Assembly (NCBI GenBank): GCA_031277095.1
Contig: JAISLU010000001.1
Location: 25,245 to 89,244 of the forward strand
DNA from: Synergistaceae bacterium
GTDB lineage: Bacteria > Synergistota > Synergistia > Synergistales > Aminobacteriaceae
Direction: 5' to 3'
Length of the DNA stretch: 64,000 nt
In this document: positions 36,390-44,543 of the stretch, piece by piece
Position numbering within the stretch: position 1 is the stretch's first letter
Layout: every line of letters starts with the position of its first letter
Notes under the pieces: model-generated
Databases searched by the model: none
Told to the model about the DNA's origin: nothing
Seen by the model: the letters and a program-made list of their open reading frames with translations, nothing else
Program-made: the position numbers and the translations under genes

Positions 36390-36902
36390 CTAAACGTTTA
36401 TGCTCAACGCTTTTCCGACAGGACGTTTTTTTTCTCCCACTCGGATGTTTTTCAAAAGGTTGGCCATCTCGATGGCGCTGACCGCGCAGTCTGCGCCTTT
36501 GTTTCCCGCCTTGCTGCCGGCGCGTAGAAGAGCCTGTTCCAGTGTGTCGCAGGTCAGGACGCCGAAGGCCACCGGAACGCGCTGTTCCAGGCCCACGCAG
36601 GCCAAACCCTTGGACATCTCCGCCGAAACATAATCGAAGTGGGGGGTATCCCCACGGATGACGGCTCCCAAGGCGATGATCGCGTCGTATTTTCCCGCAA
36701 GAGCCAGCTCCTTGGCGATCATAGGAAGTTCCCATGCGCCCGGAACCCAGTAAATTTCTATGTTCTGATGAGAAACGTCGTGACGCAAAAGGGCGTCCTT
36801 CGCCCCCTCCAACAGCTTATTGGAGATCAGCTCGTTGAAGCGCGAGGTGACGATCGCCACCGAAAGCCCCGTTCCTATCAGTTTTCCTTCCACTACCCGC
36901 AT
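36390..36902 (-). CDS. ribH: 6,7-dimethyl-8-ribityllumazine synthase
   Basis: 170 residues from ATG 36902 with ggaggg eight bases upstream. The lumazine-synthase pattern is complete: [25 protein letters not shown] and the catalytic [14 protein letters not shown]. RibH condenses the ribityl-amino-uracil with dihydroxybutanone phosphate and assembles in shells of 60. It is the last gene of the rib run. Confidence 0.96.
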   Translation of the reverse strand: MRVVEGKLIGTGLSVAIVTSRFNELISNKLLEGAKDALLRHDVSHQNIEIYWVPGAWELPMIAKELALAGKYDAIIALGAVIRGDTPHFDYVSAEMSKGLACVGLEQRVPVAFGVLTCDTLEQALLRAGSKAGNKGADCAVSAIEMANLLKNIRVGEKKRPVGKALSINV

Positions 36903-36945
36903 GACGGTACCCTCCACTTTCGTCGCAATATTTATAGTGCAGTAT

Positions 36946-38223
36946 TTATAGTGAATGAAGCAGATGCCCCATTTTGCTTTCTTTGGTGTTCATATACCCT
37001 TCGTTGAATTTGTTGAGTTCGGTCACAAGAGGTATCCGCTCGACAATTTGAATGCCGTGTCCCTCGAGGCCGATGATCTTCTGAGGATTGTTCGTCAAAA
37101 GGCGGATTTTTTTCAGGCCGAGGTCCGTCAAAATCTGGGCTCCGATGCCGTAGTCGCGCAGGTCCGGCGCGTAGCCAAGGGCGAGGTTGGCGTCCACCGT
37201 GTCCATGCCCTCTTCCTGCAGTTTGTAAGCCTTCAATTTGTTGACGATTCCAATACCGCGGCCCTCCTGACGCATATAAAGCAGGACACCCACGCCCTCC
37301 CCTTCGATCATTTTCAAGGCCGCGTGGAGCTGCGGACCGCAGTCGCAGCGCAGAGAGCCGAACACGTCCCCCGTCAGGCATTCGCTGTGAACCCGCACCA
37401 GCACTCCGGCATCGGAGTCGGCGGCGACATCCCCCTTCACCAGAGCGATATGAGTGCGGCAGTCGCTCTCCTCCAGGGTATTATGGTAGGCATAAGCTCG
37501 AAATTGTCCAAACTCCGTCGGCAGGTTGATCTCGACGATTTTCTCCACCAATTTTTCGCGCATGCTACGCCACGCGATGAGGTCTTTCACCGTGATCAAC
37601 TTCATTCCGTGGTGCGCGGCAAAGGAAATGAGATCGGGAAGACGCGCCATCGTGCCATCGTCTCTCATGATTTCGCAGCACAGTCCCGCCAAGGGCAGTC
37701 CCGCCAACCGAGCCAGGTCCACCGTGGCCTCCGTGTGCCCGGCGCGCTTCAAGACGCCCCCCGGCTTGGCCGCCAGAGGAAACAGGTGTCCCGGGCGATA
37801 AAAATCGTCGGGGCGAGCGCTGGGGTTTGCTAAAAGGCGGGCCGTAATGGCGCGCTCTTCCGCCGAGATCCCTGTCGTGATCCCTTCTTTGGCGTCGACC
37901 GTAACCAAAAAAGCCGTGCCGTGTTTGTCGGTTCCCTTTTTCGTCATGGGCTCCAGTTGAAGGCGCTTGGCGATTTCCTCGGAAATCGGGGCACAAATCA
38001 ACCCCCGGGCATAACGGGCCATAAAGTTGACCTGGTCCGTGGTGGCGTGGACCGCCGCCATTATCAGGTCGCCCTCGTTTTCCCGGGACTCGTCGTCCAC
38101 CACCAGAACCATGCGTCCTTGGCGGATATCCTCGATTGCGTCCTCGATCGGCGCAAATTGAAAGCCGTCGTTTCTCTCCGCCGACTCTATATTTTTTTCC
38201 TCATTATCGATAACCAAGGTCAT
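36946..38223 (-). CDS. ribBA: Bifunctional DHBP synthase / GTP cyclohydrolase II
   Basis: 425 residues. The N-terminal RibB domain has [20 protein letters not shown] and RAGHTEA. The C-terminal RibA domain has [21 protein letters not shown] with zinc cysteines, then [13 protein letters not shown]. It starts riboflavin synthesis from ribulose 5-phosphate and GTP. The start codon and ribosome site (aaggagatgtATG) lie in a 33-bp element duplicated from the ribE 3' end. Confidence 0.96.
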   Translation of the reverse strand: MTLVIDNEEKNIESAERNDGFQFAPIEDAIEDIRQGRMVLVVDDESRENEGDLIMAAVHATTDQVNFMARYARGLICAPISEEIAKRLQLEPMTKKGTDKHGTAFLVTVDAKEGITTGISAEERAITARLLANPSARPDDFYRPGHLFPLAAKPGGVLKRAGHTEATVDLARLAGLPLAGLCCEIMRDDGTMARLPDLISFAAHHGMKLITVKDLIAWRSMREKLVEKIVEINLPTEFGQFRAYAYHNTLEESDCRTHIALVKGDVAADSDAGVLVRVHSECLTGDVFGSLRCDCGPQLHAALKMIEGEGVGVLLYMRQEGRGIGIVNKLKAYKLQEEGMDTVDANLALGYAPDLRDYGIGAQILTDLGLKKIRLLTNNPQKIIGLEGHGIQIVERIPLVTELNKFNEGYMNTKESKMGHLLHSL

Positions 38224-38273
38224 ACATCTCCTTATTTTTTCTCATTGTCAATAACCAAGCTCGTACATCTCCT
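38200..38273. repeat. 33-bp direct repeat spanning the ribE/ribBA junction
   Basis: Copies 38200-38232 and 38241-38273 match at 29 of 33 bases, period 41. Read on the minus strand, the right copy encodes the RibE C terminus (EEMYELGY, stop) and the left copy encodes the ribosome site, ATG and first codons (MTLVIDNE) of RibBA. The gag-gag-atg codons of one copy correspond to the Shine-Dalgarno site of the other. Confidence 0.9.
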
Positions 38274-38913
38274 CGAGAGTCAGCTTGCCGGAGGCCTGGG
38301 AGCGGGTAAGAGCGGGCTCAGGATTCAGCAGCCGCTCCACGTACTTTCCGACGATGTCGGTTTCGATATTGACCAAGTCCCCCGGCTTGATCTGTCCCAA
38401 CGTGCAATTTTCCAGCGTGGTCGGGATCAGTCCCACGGAAAAACCTTCGGAATCCGCGTCGATCACGGTCAAGCTGACCCCGTCCACGGCGACGGACCCT
38501 TTTGCTACAACATAGCGCATAGCGTTTTTCAAATCTTTCAAAGCGCGAAAACGCGCCTCCTTCGTCCGAGCCGGCCCCGACAATTTTTCCAGCACCGCCG
38601 TCCCGTCCACGTGTCCCTGCACCAGGTGTCCGTCCAGCCGGTCGCCCAGCTTCACCGCGCGCTCCAGGTTCACCCGGCTCCCTCGCGCCAACGCGGAAAA
38701 ACGCGTCCGCCGCGCCGTCTCAGGCATCATTTCCGCGTCGAAAACGCTGCCTCTCAAAGCCATGACGGAAAGGCAGGCCCCGCTGACGGCCACGGACTGC
38801 CCCAGTACCAGTTCTGGAGCTATCTTCGGACACTCAATGGAAAGCCGAAAGACCTCCCCCGTCTCCCGAACGTCCTGTACCGCTCCCATTGCCTCTACAA
38901 GGCCGGTGAACAT
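38248..38913 (-). CDS. ribE: Riboflavin synthase, alpha chain
   Basis: 221 residues from ATG 38913 (MFTGLVEAMGAVQD), with ggaggg upstream. The two lumazine-binding half-domains are visible, with SVAVSGACLSV and SVAVDGVSLTV as the paired signatures and DGHLVQGHVDG between. It dismutates two lumazines to riboflavin. It overlaps the ribD end by 19 bases. The longer upstream frame is ribD read out of frame. Confidence 0.95.
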   Translation of the reverse strand: MFTGLVEAMGAVQDVRETGEVFRLSIECPKIAPELVLGQSVAVSGACLSVMALRGSVFDAEMMPETARRTRFSALARGSRVNLERAVKLGDRLDGHLVQGHVDGTAVLEKLSGPARTKEARFRALKDLKNAMRYVVAKGSVAVDGVSLTVIDADSEGFSVGLIPTTLENCTLGQIKPGDLVNIETDIVGKYVERLLNPEPALTRSQASGKLTLEEMYELGY

Positions 38914-40064
38914 CGAAAAATTCCCTCCAGAAACAGATCGTCGCCCGCGCGACGCGCGCGCAGCTCCTTTAAACGAACGACGTCTTTCATAAAGTCGAAG
39001 CGAAGTCCTTCTCCCAGGCCAAAACCCTCGCCCATCAGGGAGCCCGCCGCAAAAAAGGCCAGAGAGTCGCACAGTTCCGCGTCGATAAAAGAGGAGATAA
39101 CCTTAGGGCCTCCCTCCACCATCACCGACTGTATATTTCGCCGGGCAAGTTCTCCGAGAGCGGCCCTCAGATCTACGCGAACATCCCCAGGAATTTTCCT
39201 GGGAAGACGGGCGGGTTCTTTCCGCGAACTCGAAGAAAGCCCCTTCACGGCGGGCATAACGGAAATAACGGAAACGCCCCGACGCTCCAGTGCCCGTTTT
39301 TTCTCTCCGTCGCCACACCCGGTGAGGATGAGGCATCCTTCCCCCAAAACCCCGGCGTCCAAGGGCGATGTAAGATTTGTATCCAATATTATGCGCAACG
39401 GCGATTTACCGCAAGTATGGCGCACCGTCAGCTCCGGGTCGTCCGCAAGCAGGGTACCCACACCTACCAGGACGGCGTCGTGTTCCGCCCGCAGCAAATG
39501 GGCCCAACTGCGCGCCGTCTCGCCTGTGATCCACTTGCTCTCGCCGGAGGGAAGCGCCATCCTGCCGTCCAAACTCGCTGCGGCTTTCAAGGTAACCCAG
39601 GGGCGATTGAGAGTTTGCAGCCTGAAAAACCCTCGATTCAGCCATTTGCATTCTTTTTCCAGACAAGGCACGGTGACTTCCACACCGGCCTCTTTCAAAA
39701 GGGCGATCCCTCCTCCCCTCACCTTGGGGTTGGGGTCCACCGATCCCACAACCACGCGGGCGATGCCCTCTTTCACAAGGCGAGGAGCGCAGGGCGGGGT
39801 CTTTCCGAAATGAGAGCAGGGTTCCAGCGTGACGTAGGCCGTGGTGCCTCTCGGGTCCTCGCCGTTTTGAGCGGCGTTTTCCAGGGCCGCCACCTCGGCG
39901 TGGGGCCCGCCATAACGAGCGTGGTACCCCTCGCCGACCACGTGCCCTTCTTTCACCAGTACGCACCCTACCTTGGGATTGGGACGAACTCCGTCCATTC
40001 CCCGCCAGGCCAAAGAAAGCGCGCGGCTCATATAGTATTCGTCCCGTTTATGTCCCGCTGCCAT
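38895..40064 (-). CDS. ribD: Bifunctional pyrimidine deaminase/reductase
   Basis: 389 residues. The deaminase domain has HAEVAAL and TLEPCSHFGKTPPC zinc motifs (residues ~55-95). The reductase domain has KAAASLDGRMA and VMVEGGPKVISSF. It carries out the second and third steps of riboflavin synthesis. No FMN riboswitch fold is evident upstream, where an HD-protein gene ends only 12 bases away. The reductase part has an inserted Ser/Arg-rich stretch (GLSSSSRKEPARLPRK). Confidence 0.95.
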   Translation of the reverse strand: MAAGHKRDEYYMSRALSLAWRGMDGVRPNPKVGCVLVKEGHVVGEGYHARYGGPHAEVAALENAAQNGEDPRGTTAYVTLEPCSHFGKTPPCAPRLVKEGIARVVVGSVDPNPKVRGGGIALLKEAGVEVTVPCLEKECKWLNRGFFRLQTLNRPWVTLKAAASLDGRMALPSGESKWITGETARSWAHLLRAEHDAVLVGVGTLLADDPELTVRHTCGKSPLRIILDTNLTSPLDAGVLGEGCLILTGCGDGEKKRALERRGVSVISVMPAVKGLSSSSRKEPARLPRKIPGDVRVDLRAALGELARRNIQSVMVEGGPKVISSFIDAELCDSLAFFAAGSLMGEGFGLGEGLRFDFMKDVVRLKELRARRAGDDLFLEGIFRCSPAL

Positions 40065-40076
40065 GAATTTCCCCCT

Positions 40077-40646
40077 CTACCCCAGTCCGATCTCCTTTTC
40101 AATGGGGCGCATGGCCGCGATGGTGTTCTCGATGACCTCGTCCAGGGACATTCCCATCATTTCGGCGCCTTTTTGGATGATATCTCTGTTGACGCCCCTG
40201 GCGAAGGTCTTGTCCTTCCATTTTTTCTTCACCGACTTGACTTCCAGGTCCGCCAGAGACTTCGACGGACGCACCAGCCCCGCAGTGATGACCAGTCCTG
40301 TAAGTTCGTCGATGGTGAAAAGGACCTTTTCCATATCGTTTATCGGCTCCACGTCCGAGCATATACTCCATCCATGAGACTGCACGGCGTGAATGATCTC
40401 TTCCCCCACGCCGGCATCCCGCAGCAATTCCGGGGCGAGGTTGCAGTGACGCTCCGGTTCCGCCATAGTTTTTTCCCAGTCGATGTCGTGCAAAATGCCC
40501 ACCACGCCCCACAAGTCTTCGTCGCCGCCCATTTTACGCGCGAAATGGCGCATGGTCCCTTCGACGGCGCGGGCGTGCTTGATGTGGCTTTCGTCGCTGT
40601 TATGTTTTTTAAGCAGTACAAAAGCGTCTTCTCTTGTCGGTATCAA
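40077..40646 (-). CDS. HD-domain hydrolase
   Basis: 189 residues from TTG 40646, nine bases after ggaggg. The HD-domain ligands are H at KHARAVE, the GILHDIDWEK pair and further His in RHCNLAPELL and SHGWSI. It is a metal-dependent phosphohydrolase of the small HDIG group with unknown substrate. Its tight link to ribD (12 bases) suggests it may supply a phosphatase step of the riboflavin pathway, which has no fixed enzyme. That is a conjecture. Confidence 0.85.
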   Translation of the reverse strand: MIPTREDAFVLLKKHNSDESHIKHARAVEGTMRHFARKMGGDEDLWGVVGILHDIDWEKTMAEPERHCNLAPELLRDAGVGEEIIHAVQSHGWSICSDVEPINDMEKVLFTIDELTGLVITAGLVRPSKSLADLEVKSVKKKWKDKTFARGVNRDIIQKGAEMMGMSLDEVIENTIAAMRPIEKEIGLG

Positions 40647-40671
40647 TCGAACTTCCCTCCCAATCTCGCGA

Positions 40672-41250
40672 TTACAGATATTTTAACAGGTCGTCGGCTT
40701 CAGGGATGTCTATGATGTCCTCCGCGTAGTGGACGAAGATCATTTTTTGGTCTTCGCCGACGATGAAAACAGCCGGGAGCTGCTGCTCGCTGCCCTCGTA
40801 CGCCCCGTGAACTATGCCCAGCTCCGCCGCTTGGGCGAGCCTTTTTTCGAGTTTTTCTTCGAATTTTTTGGGGCGAGGGGGCGTGCCGGAGGGAATGCCC
40901 CGCAGAAAGTACCCAAGATGCAGGTATCCGATATCGAAAAGGCGGTAAAGCGTCCCCTCCGGGTCGCAAACAATCTCGAAACCGACGTTCTCTTTTTTCG
41001 TCTGGGAACGCAGGGTCTCCGCCGCGCTTTGCAATACCACGTAAACTTGGGCGTTCTTCTCGTAAAATTTACCCTGTTCCGCAACGATGTCGCGAAACTC
41101 GAGCTGCGTCGTCCTGCAGCCGTAGTACCGCAGAAAAAACAGGACCTTCTTTTTCCCGGCGCCGACGGCGTAAAAATTTTTCTCTCCATCCCAGGGAGTC
41201 ACAAAATCGAAGTCAGGGACGACACTTCCCGCCTGATACCGTTTGCCCAT
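40672..41250 (-). CDS. Peroxiredoxin-like (AhpC/TSA family) protein
   Basis: 192 residues with a thioredoxin fold: VLFFLRYYGCRTTQLEFRDI carries the single peroxidatic-type Cys, and LPAVFIVGEDQKMIFVHYAEDI forms the last strands. It lacks the usual PxxxT/SxxC motif, so it belongs with the atypical PRXL2-like group. It is first in the run leading to the HD and rib genes. It is probably a cytoplasmic thiol peroxidase or reductant carrier. Confidence 0.8.
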   Translation of the reverse strand: MGKRYQAGSVVPDFDFVTPWDGEKNFYAVGAGKKKVLFFLRYYGCRTTQLEFRDIVAEQGKFYEKNAQVYVVLQSAAETLRSQTKKENVGFEIVCDPEGTLYRLFDIGYLHLGYFLRGIPSGTPPRPKKFEEKLEKRLAQAAELGIVHGAYEGSEQQLPAVFIVGEDQKMIFVHYAEDIIDIPEADDLLKYL

Positions 41251-41302
41251 CGAACTTCCCCCTTTACTGTTTTTATTATCCCACCGCCGCGTCGATTTTT
41301 AC

Positions 41303-41382
41303 CGTATATTTGGAGGTGGTCGTATATTTGGAAGAGCGATTATCAAGAAAATGCTTGTCTTTTCCTCGATATGTATTATAAG
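41303..41382 (+). promoter_or_regulatory. Promoter and direct repeat upstream of tctC
   Basis: TTGTCT (41355-41360), 16-base spacer and TATAAG (41377-41382) form a moderate promoter 44 bases before tctC. Upstream, cgtatatttgga occurs at 41303-41314 and 41321-41332 (period 18). The spacing could let two regulator dimers bind on nearly the same face of the helix, or the repeat may be one more tandem duplication. Confidence 0.4.
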
Positions 41383-41425
41383 ATAGGGTTTAACGAGATG
41401 CTGAATTGAAGGAGGAGATAGTGTT

Positions 41426-42385
41426 ATGAAAAAAATTTGGGTCGCTTTTGTTTTGGCTTTAGCCTTGACGTTATCGGTTGTGCCGGCCGCCGTTTGGGCC
41501 GCCTATCCCGAAAAGCCCGTGGAGGTCATTGTTGCCATGCAGGCAGGGGGCGGGACCGATGTGGCCGCTCGGACTCTCTTCAAGTTCGCGGAGAAATACT
41601 TCGGGCAGAGTTTCGCCATCATCAACAAACCGGGCGCGTCGGGAGAAATTGGGTGGACCGCCATCGCCCAGGCCAAACCCGACGGATACACCATCGGATT
41701 CATCAATCCCCCCGCGTTCTTGATGCTCCCTATCCAACGGCCCGCCTGCAAGTACAGGCTGGAGGATTTTCAGTTGATCGCCAACGTCGTCATGGACCCA
41801 GGGGTGATAGGCGTAAGCAAGGACAGCAGATTCAAGACTCTGAGAGAGTTCATGGCGGAGGCCAAAAAAGCTCCCAAGTCCGTCTCGATCTCCTACACCG
41901 GGCCAGGGACCTCCGAGGCTTTGTTACTGGCTCGTCTTGAAAAACAAGAGGGCACGGAGCTGAACAAAGTTCCCTTTGACGGCTCGGCTCCCGGCATGGT
42001 GGCCTTGATGGGCAACCACGTGGATGCCGTAGCCATGAATCTTTCCGAAACTCATACCTACGTTCAAGACGGCAATCTCCGGCTGCTGGGTGTCGGAGCC
42101 CCAGGGCGGGATCCCGCAGCGCCCGACGTTCCCACATACAAAGAAGAGGGCTACGATTACCTGCAGGTTGCCCTGAGGGGCGTCGCAGCGCCTAAAAACA
42201 TCCCCGCCGAGGCGTTAAAAGCCATCCAGGACGCCATCGGAAAAGCCATTGAGGACCCCGAATTCCAAGCTAAAGCGGCGGAACTCCAGCTTCCCTTGCG
42301 CTACATGAACGCCGAGGAGTACACGAAGTTTCTTCAGGGAATCAACAAAGATCTTCAGGAAGAGTGGAAAACGAACCCTTGGTAA
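41426..42385 (+). CDS. tctC: TTT transporter substrate-binding protein TctC/Bug
   Basis: 319 residues. A signal peptide (LALTLSVVPAAVWA) precedes the Bug fold: YPEKPVEVIVAMQAGGGTDVAARTL, NKPGASGEIGWTAIAQAKPDGYTIG and PVTYxxxxxDY-type later blocks. It binds carboxylates in the periplasm. Unlike most Bug proteins the ligand loop reads MQAGGGTD. It heads the tctCBA set, separated from tctB by a hairpin. Confidence 0.93.
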   Translation: MKKIWVAFVLALALTLSVVPAAVWAAYPEKPVEVIVAMQAGGGTDVAARTLFKFAEKYFGQSFAIINKPGASGEIGWTAIAQAKPDGYTIGFINPPAFLMLPIQRPACKYRLEDFQLIANVVMDPGVIGVSKDSRFKTLREFMAEAKKAPKSVSISYTGPGTSEALLLARLEKQEGTELNKVPFDGSAPGMVALMGNHVDAVAMNLSETHTYVQDGNLRLLGVGAPGRDPAAPDVPTYKEEGYDYLQVALRGVAAPKNIPAEALKAIQDAIGKAIEDPEFQAKAAELQLPLRYMNAEEYTKFLQGINKDLQEEWKTNPW

Positions 42386-42395
42386 AACTTAACGT

Positions 42396-42429
42396 TGCTT
42401 GAGTAAAGGACATGCTTGAGTGAAGAACC
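42396..42429. repeat. 17-bp tandem repeat x2
   Basis: Units 42396-42412 and 42413-42429 begin with tgcttgagt and match at 13-14 of 17 bases. They lie just before the tctC-tctB hairpin. Confidence 0.8.
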
Positions 42430-42431
42430 TG

Positions 42432-42478
42432 CGGCTCTCAATTCTCGTTTTGAATCACGGGGTTTTGAGAGCCGTTTT
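42432..42478 (+). terminator. Hairpin between tctC and tctB
   Basis: Arms cggctctcaa (42432-42441) and ttgagagccg (42465-42474) are perfectly complementary, with a secondary short stem in the loop and TTTT directly after. As a partial terminator or 3'-end stabiliser it would keep SBP transcripts more abundant than the permease transcripts, which is usual for such operons. Confidence 0.7.
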
Positions 42479-42562
42479 GTAATTGTGTAATCTGGAAAAT
42501 CTGGAAACGTTTGCTCACAGTAAAAAAATATAGTAAAGAAACAGTAAAAAGGAGCGGGAAGA

Positions 42563-43009
42563 ATGACTAAATACCTCGATGAATATTTGCCCATCGCGTT
42601 TCTTTACGCGCTTTCGGCGTATTTTTGGTGGGATGTGGAGGATTTTACGGCGGACTCGTTGATGTACCCCCGGGCCTTGGTTGGGGTACTTCTTGTTTTG
42701 ACGACGCTTTTGCTGGTTTTCACGCTGATGAAAAAAATGAGGCTGCCCCAAAGCAAGGACGAAAACTCTCCCTTTAAATTTTGTGTGGTACTCGCCGCGT
42801 CGATTGTGTACGTTTTCGCCGTTCCCTTTTTGGGTTTTGCCGTTTCTTCCCTGCTCTACGCCCCTGCCACGGCCCTTTTACTGGGTTATAAACGCAAAGG
42901 CATGGTTTTTTTCGTTTCCATCCTGACCGTCGTTTTGATCTACATCGGGTTCAGGACGGTCTTGAAGGTGCCGCTTCCTACGGTCACCCTATTGGGAATG
43001 ACACTATGA
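42563..43009 (+). CDS. tctB: TTT transporter small membrane subunit TctB
   Basis: 148 residues with four membrane helices, in the size range and position of TctB. The sequence is only weakly conserved in this family, so the call rests on the tctC/tctA context. It forms the membrane complex with TctA. Confidence 0.85.
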   Translation: MTKYLDEYLPIAFLYALSAYFWWDVEDFTADSLMYPRALVGVLLVLTTLLLVFTLMKKMRLPQSKDENSPFKFCVVLAASIVYVFAVPFLGFAVSSLLYAPATALLLGYKRKGMVFFVSILTVVLIYIGFRTVLKVPLPTVTLLGMTL

Positions 43010-43012
43010 GAC

Positions 43013-43042
43013 ACGGTCTCGCGAAGAACGGTCTCGCAAAGA
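43013..43042. repeat. 15-bp tandem repeat x2 before tctA
   Basis: acggtctcgcgaaga (43013-43027) and acggtctcgcaaaga (43028-43042) differ at one base. They fill the tctB-tctA gap, and the second copy lies next to the tctA ribosome site. Confidence 0.9.
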
Positions 43043-43052
43043 AAGGAAAATC

Positions 43053-44543
43053 ATGGATTTCAGCTCGGTTTTTTTGAACGCCGCCCTTGCCGCCGTTTCT
43101 CCGGCGAATCTTCTTTTCTGCTTTTTAGGGACGATCGTCGGTATCGTCATCGGCGCGCTTCCGGGTTTTACCTCCACTATGGGGGTCGCGCTTTTCATTC
43201 CCTTCACGTACTCCATGCACCCCGCCACGGGGCTGATTTTTCTCGTCAGCATCTACTGTTCGTCCACTTATGGCGGGTCGATCTCCGCGATTTTGATCAA
43301 CACCCCCGGAACGCCCTCGGCGGTCATCACCACCATCGACGGCTACGAAATGACCAAAAACGGCGAAGGCGGCCGGGCGCTGGCTATGGCCGTTTTCTCC
43401 TCTCTGGTGGGCGGGATCGTCAGCGCATTGGCCTTGCTCTTGATTGCGCCGCCTCTCGCGCGCCTCGTTCTCCTTTTTGGGCCCGTGGAGATTTTTTACC
43501 TGGCGCTTTTTGGGTTGTCCGTCATCGTTGGTTTTTCCAAGGGCTCGCTGATCAAAGGGCTTATTTCCGGCGTCGCCGGTCTTCTGCTGGCAACAGTGGG
43601 CGTAGACGGCATCTCCGGTGTTTACCGCTACACGTTCGACAACGTGTCGCTGTTCGAGGGAATTCCCATTGTCCCTATGGTCATCGGGCTCTTCTCGACC
43701 TGCCAGGTTTTTGTTCTGGGAGAGCAGAAACGCACCACCATCGTTCATGACATCGCCACGTTCTCCGACAGCTCCGTGCCACGCATGTCGGACATCAAAG
43801 CCCATTGGTTCAACATGCTGCGTTCTTCCGTCATCGGGACCATCGTGGGCATCATTCCGGCCGCAGGCATGAGCATCGCCTGTGCCATCGCTTACAATGA
43901 GGCCAAACGCGTCTCGAAACACCCCGAGAAATTCGGAAACGGCTCGGTGGAGGGGGTCATTGCCTCCGAAGCCGCAAACAACGGAGTGACGGGCGGATCC
44001 CTGGTTCCGTTGCTCACACTGGGTGTTCCGGGAAACACCGTTTCCGCCATTTTTCTCGGCGGGCTCCTGATCCACGGACTCCGGCCAGGGCTCCAGCTTT
44101 TCACCAAGTATGCGGATGTCAGCTATACTCTGCTTGTAGGCCTCTTTATCGCCAACGTGATGATGTTCGTCGTGGGGCTTTTCGCCGCCAAGCAGGTGGT
44201 GAAGGTGACGAAGGCCTCCACGGATTTGCTGGCCCCTATCATCATGCTTCTCTGTGTCGTCGGCAGCTACGCCATCCGCAACAACCTCTTCGACGTAGGG
44301 GTCATGCTGGTTTTCGGTATCGTCGGATACCTGATGAAGCGGTGGGGGTATTCCACTCCGTCTATGATCCTGGGGCTCATTTTAGGGCCTATGGCGGAGG
44401 GGGAGTTCCGGCGGGCCCTCATGCTCTCCAGGGGAAACTGGAGTTATTTTTGCAGCCGCCCCGTCTCCATCATTCTCTTGGTTTTGATCGTCATCACCCT
44501 TGTCGGACCCGCTCTGCGAAACAGGAGGATTATGTCGAAATGA
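43053..44543 (+). CDS. tctA: TTT transporter large permease subunit TctA
   Basis: 496 residues with eleven or twelve helices. Family motifs: GIVIGALPGFTSTMG, the TYGGSISAILINTPGTPSA block, and the second half-repeat GIIPAAGMSIACAIAYNEAKR..SEAANNGVTGG. It imports carboxylates driven by an ion gradient. Its stop overlaps the dehydrogenase start by ATGA. Confidence 0.95.
   Translation: MDFSSVFLNAALAAVSPANLLFCFLGTIVGIVIGALPGFTSTMGVALFIPFTYSMHPATGLIFLVSIYCSSTYGGSISAILINTPGTPSAVITTIDGYEMTKNGEGGRALAMAVFSSLVGGIVSALALLLIAPPLARLVLLFGPVEIFYLALFGLSVIVGFSKGSLIKGLISGVAGLLLATVGVDGISGVYRYTFDNVSLFEGIPIVPMVIGLFSTCQVFVLGEQKRTTIVHDIATFSDSSVPRMSDIKAHWFNMLRSSVIGTIVGIIPAAGMSIACAIAYNEAKRVSKHPEKFGNGSVEGVIASEAANNGVTGGSLVPLLTLGVPGNTVSAIFLGGLLIHGLRPGLQLFTKYADVSYTLLVGLFIANVMMFVVGLFAAKQVVKVTKASTDLLAPIIMLLCVVGSYAIRNNLFDVGVMLVFGIVGYLMKRWGYSTPSMILGLILGPMAEGEFRRALMLSRGNWSYFCSRPVSIILLVLIVITLVGPALRNRRIMSK

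Noticed and set aside
39928..40076. FMN riboswitch in front of ribD
   Set aside because: Only 12 bases separate the HD gene and ribD, and no RFN-type conserved helices are visible.
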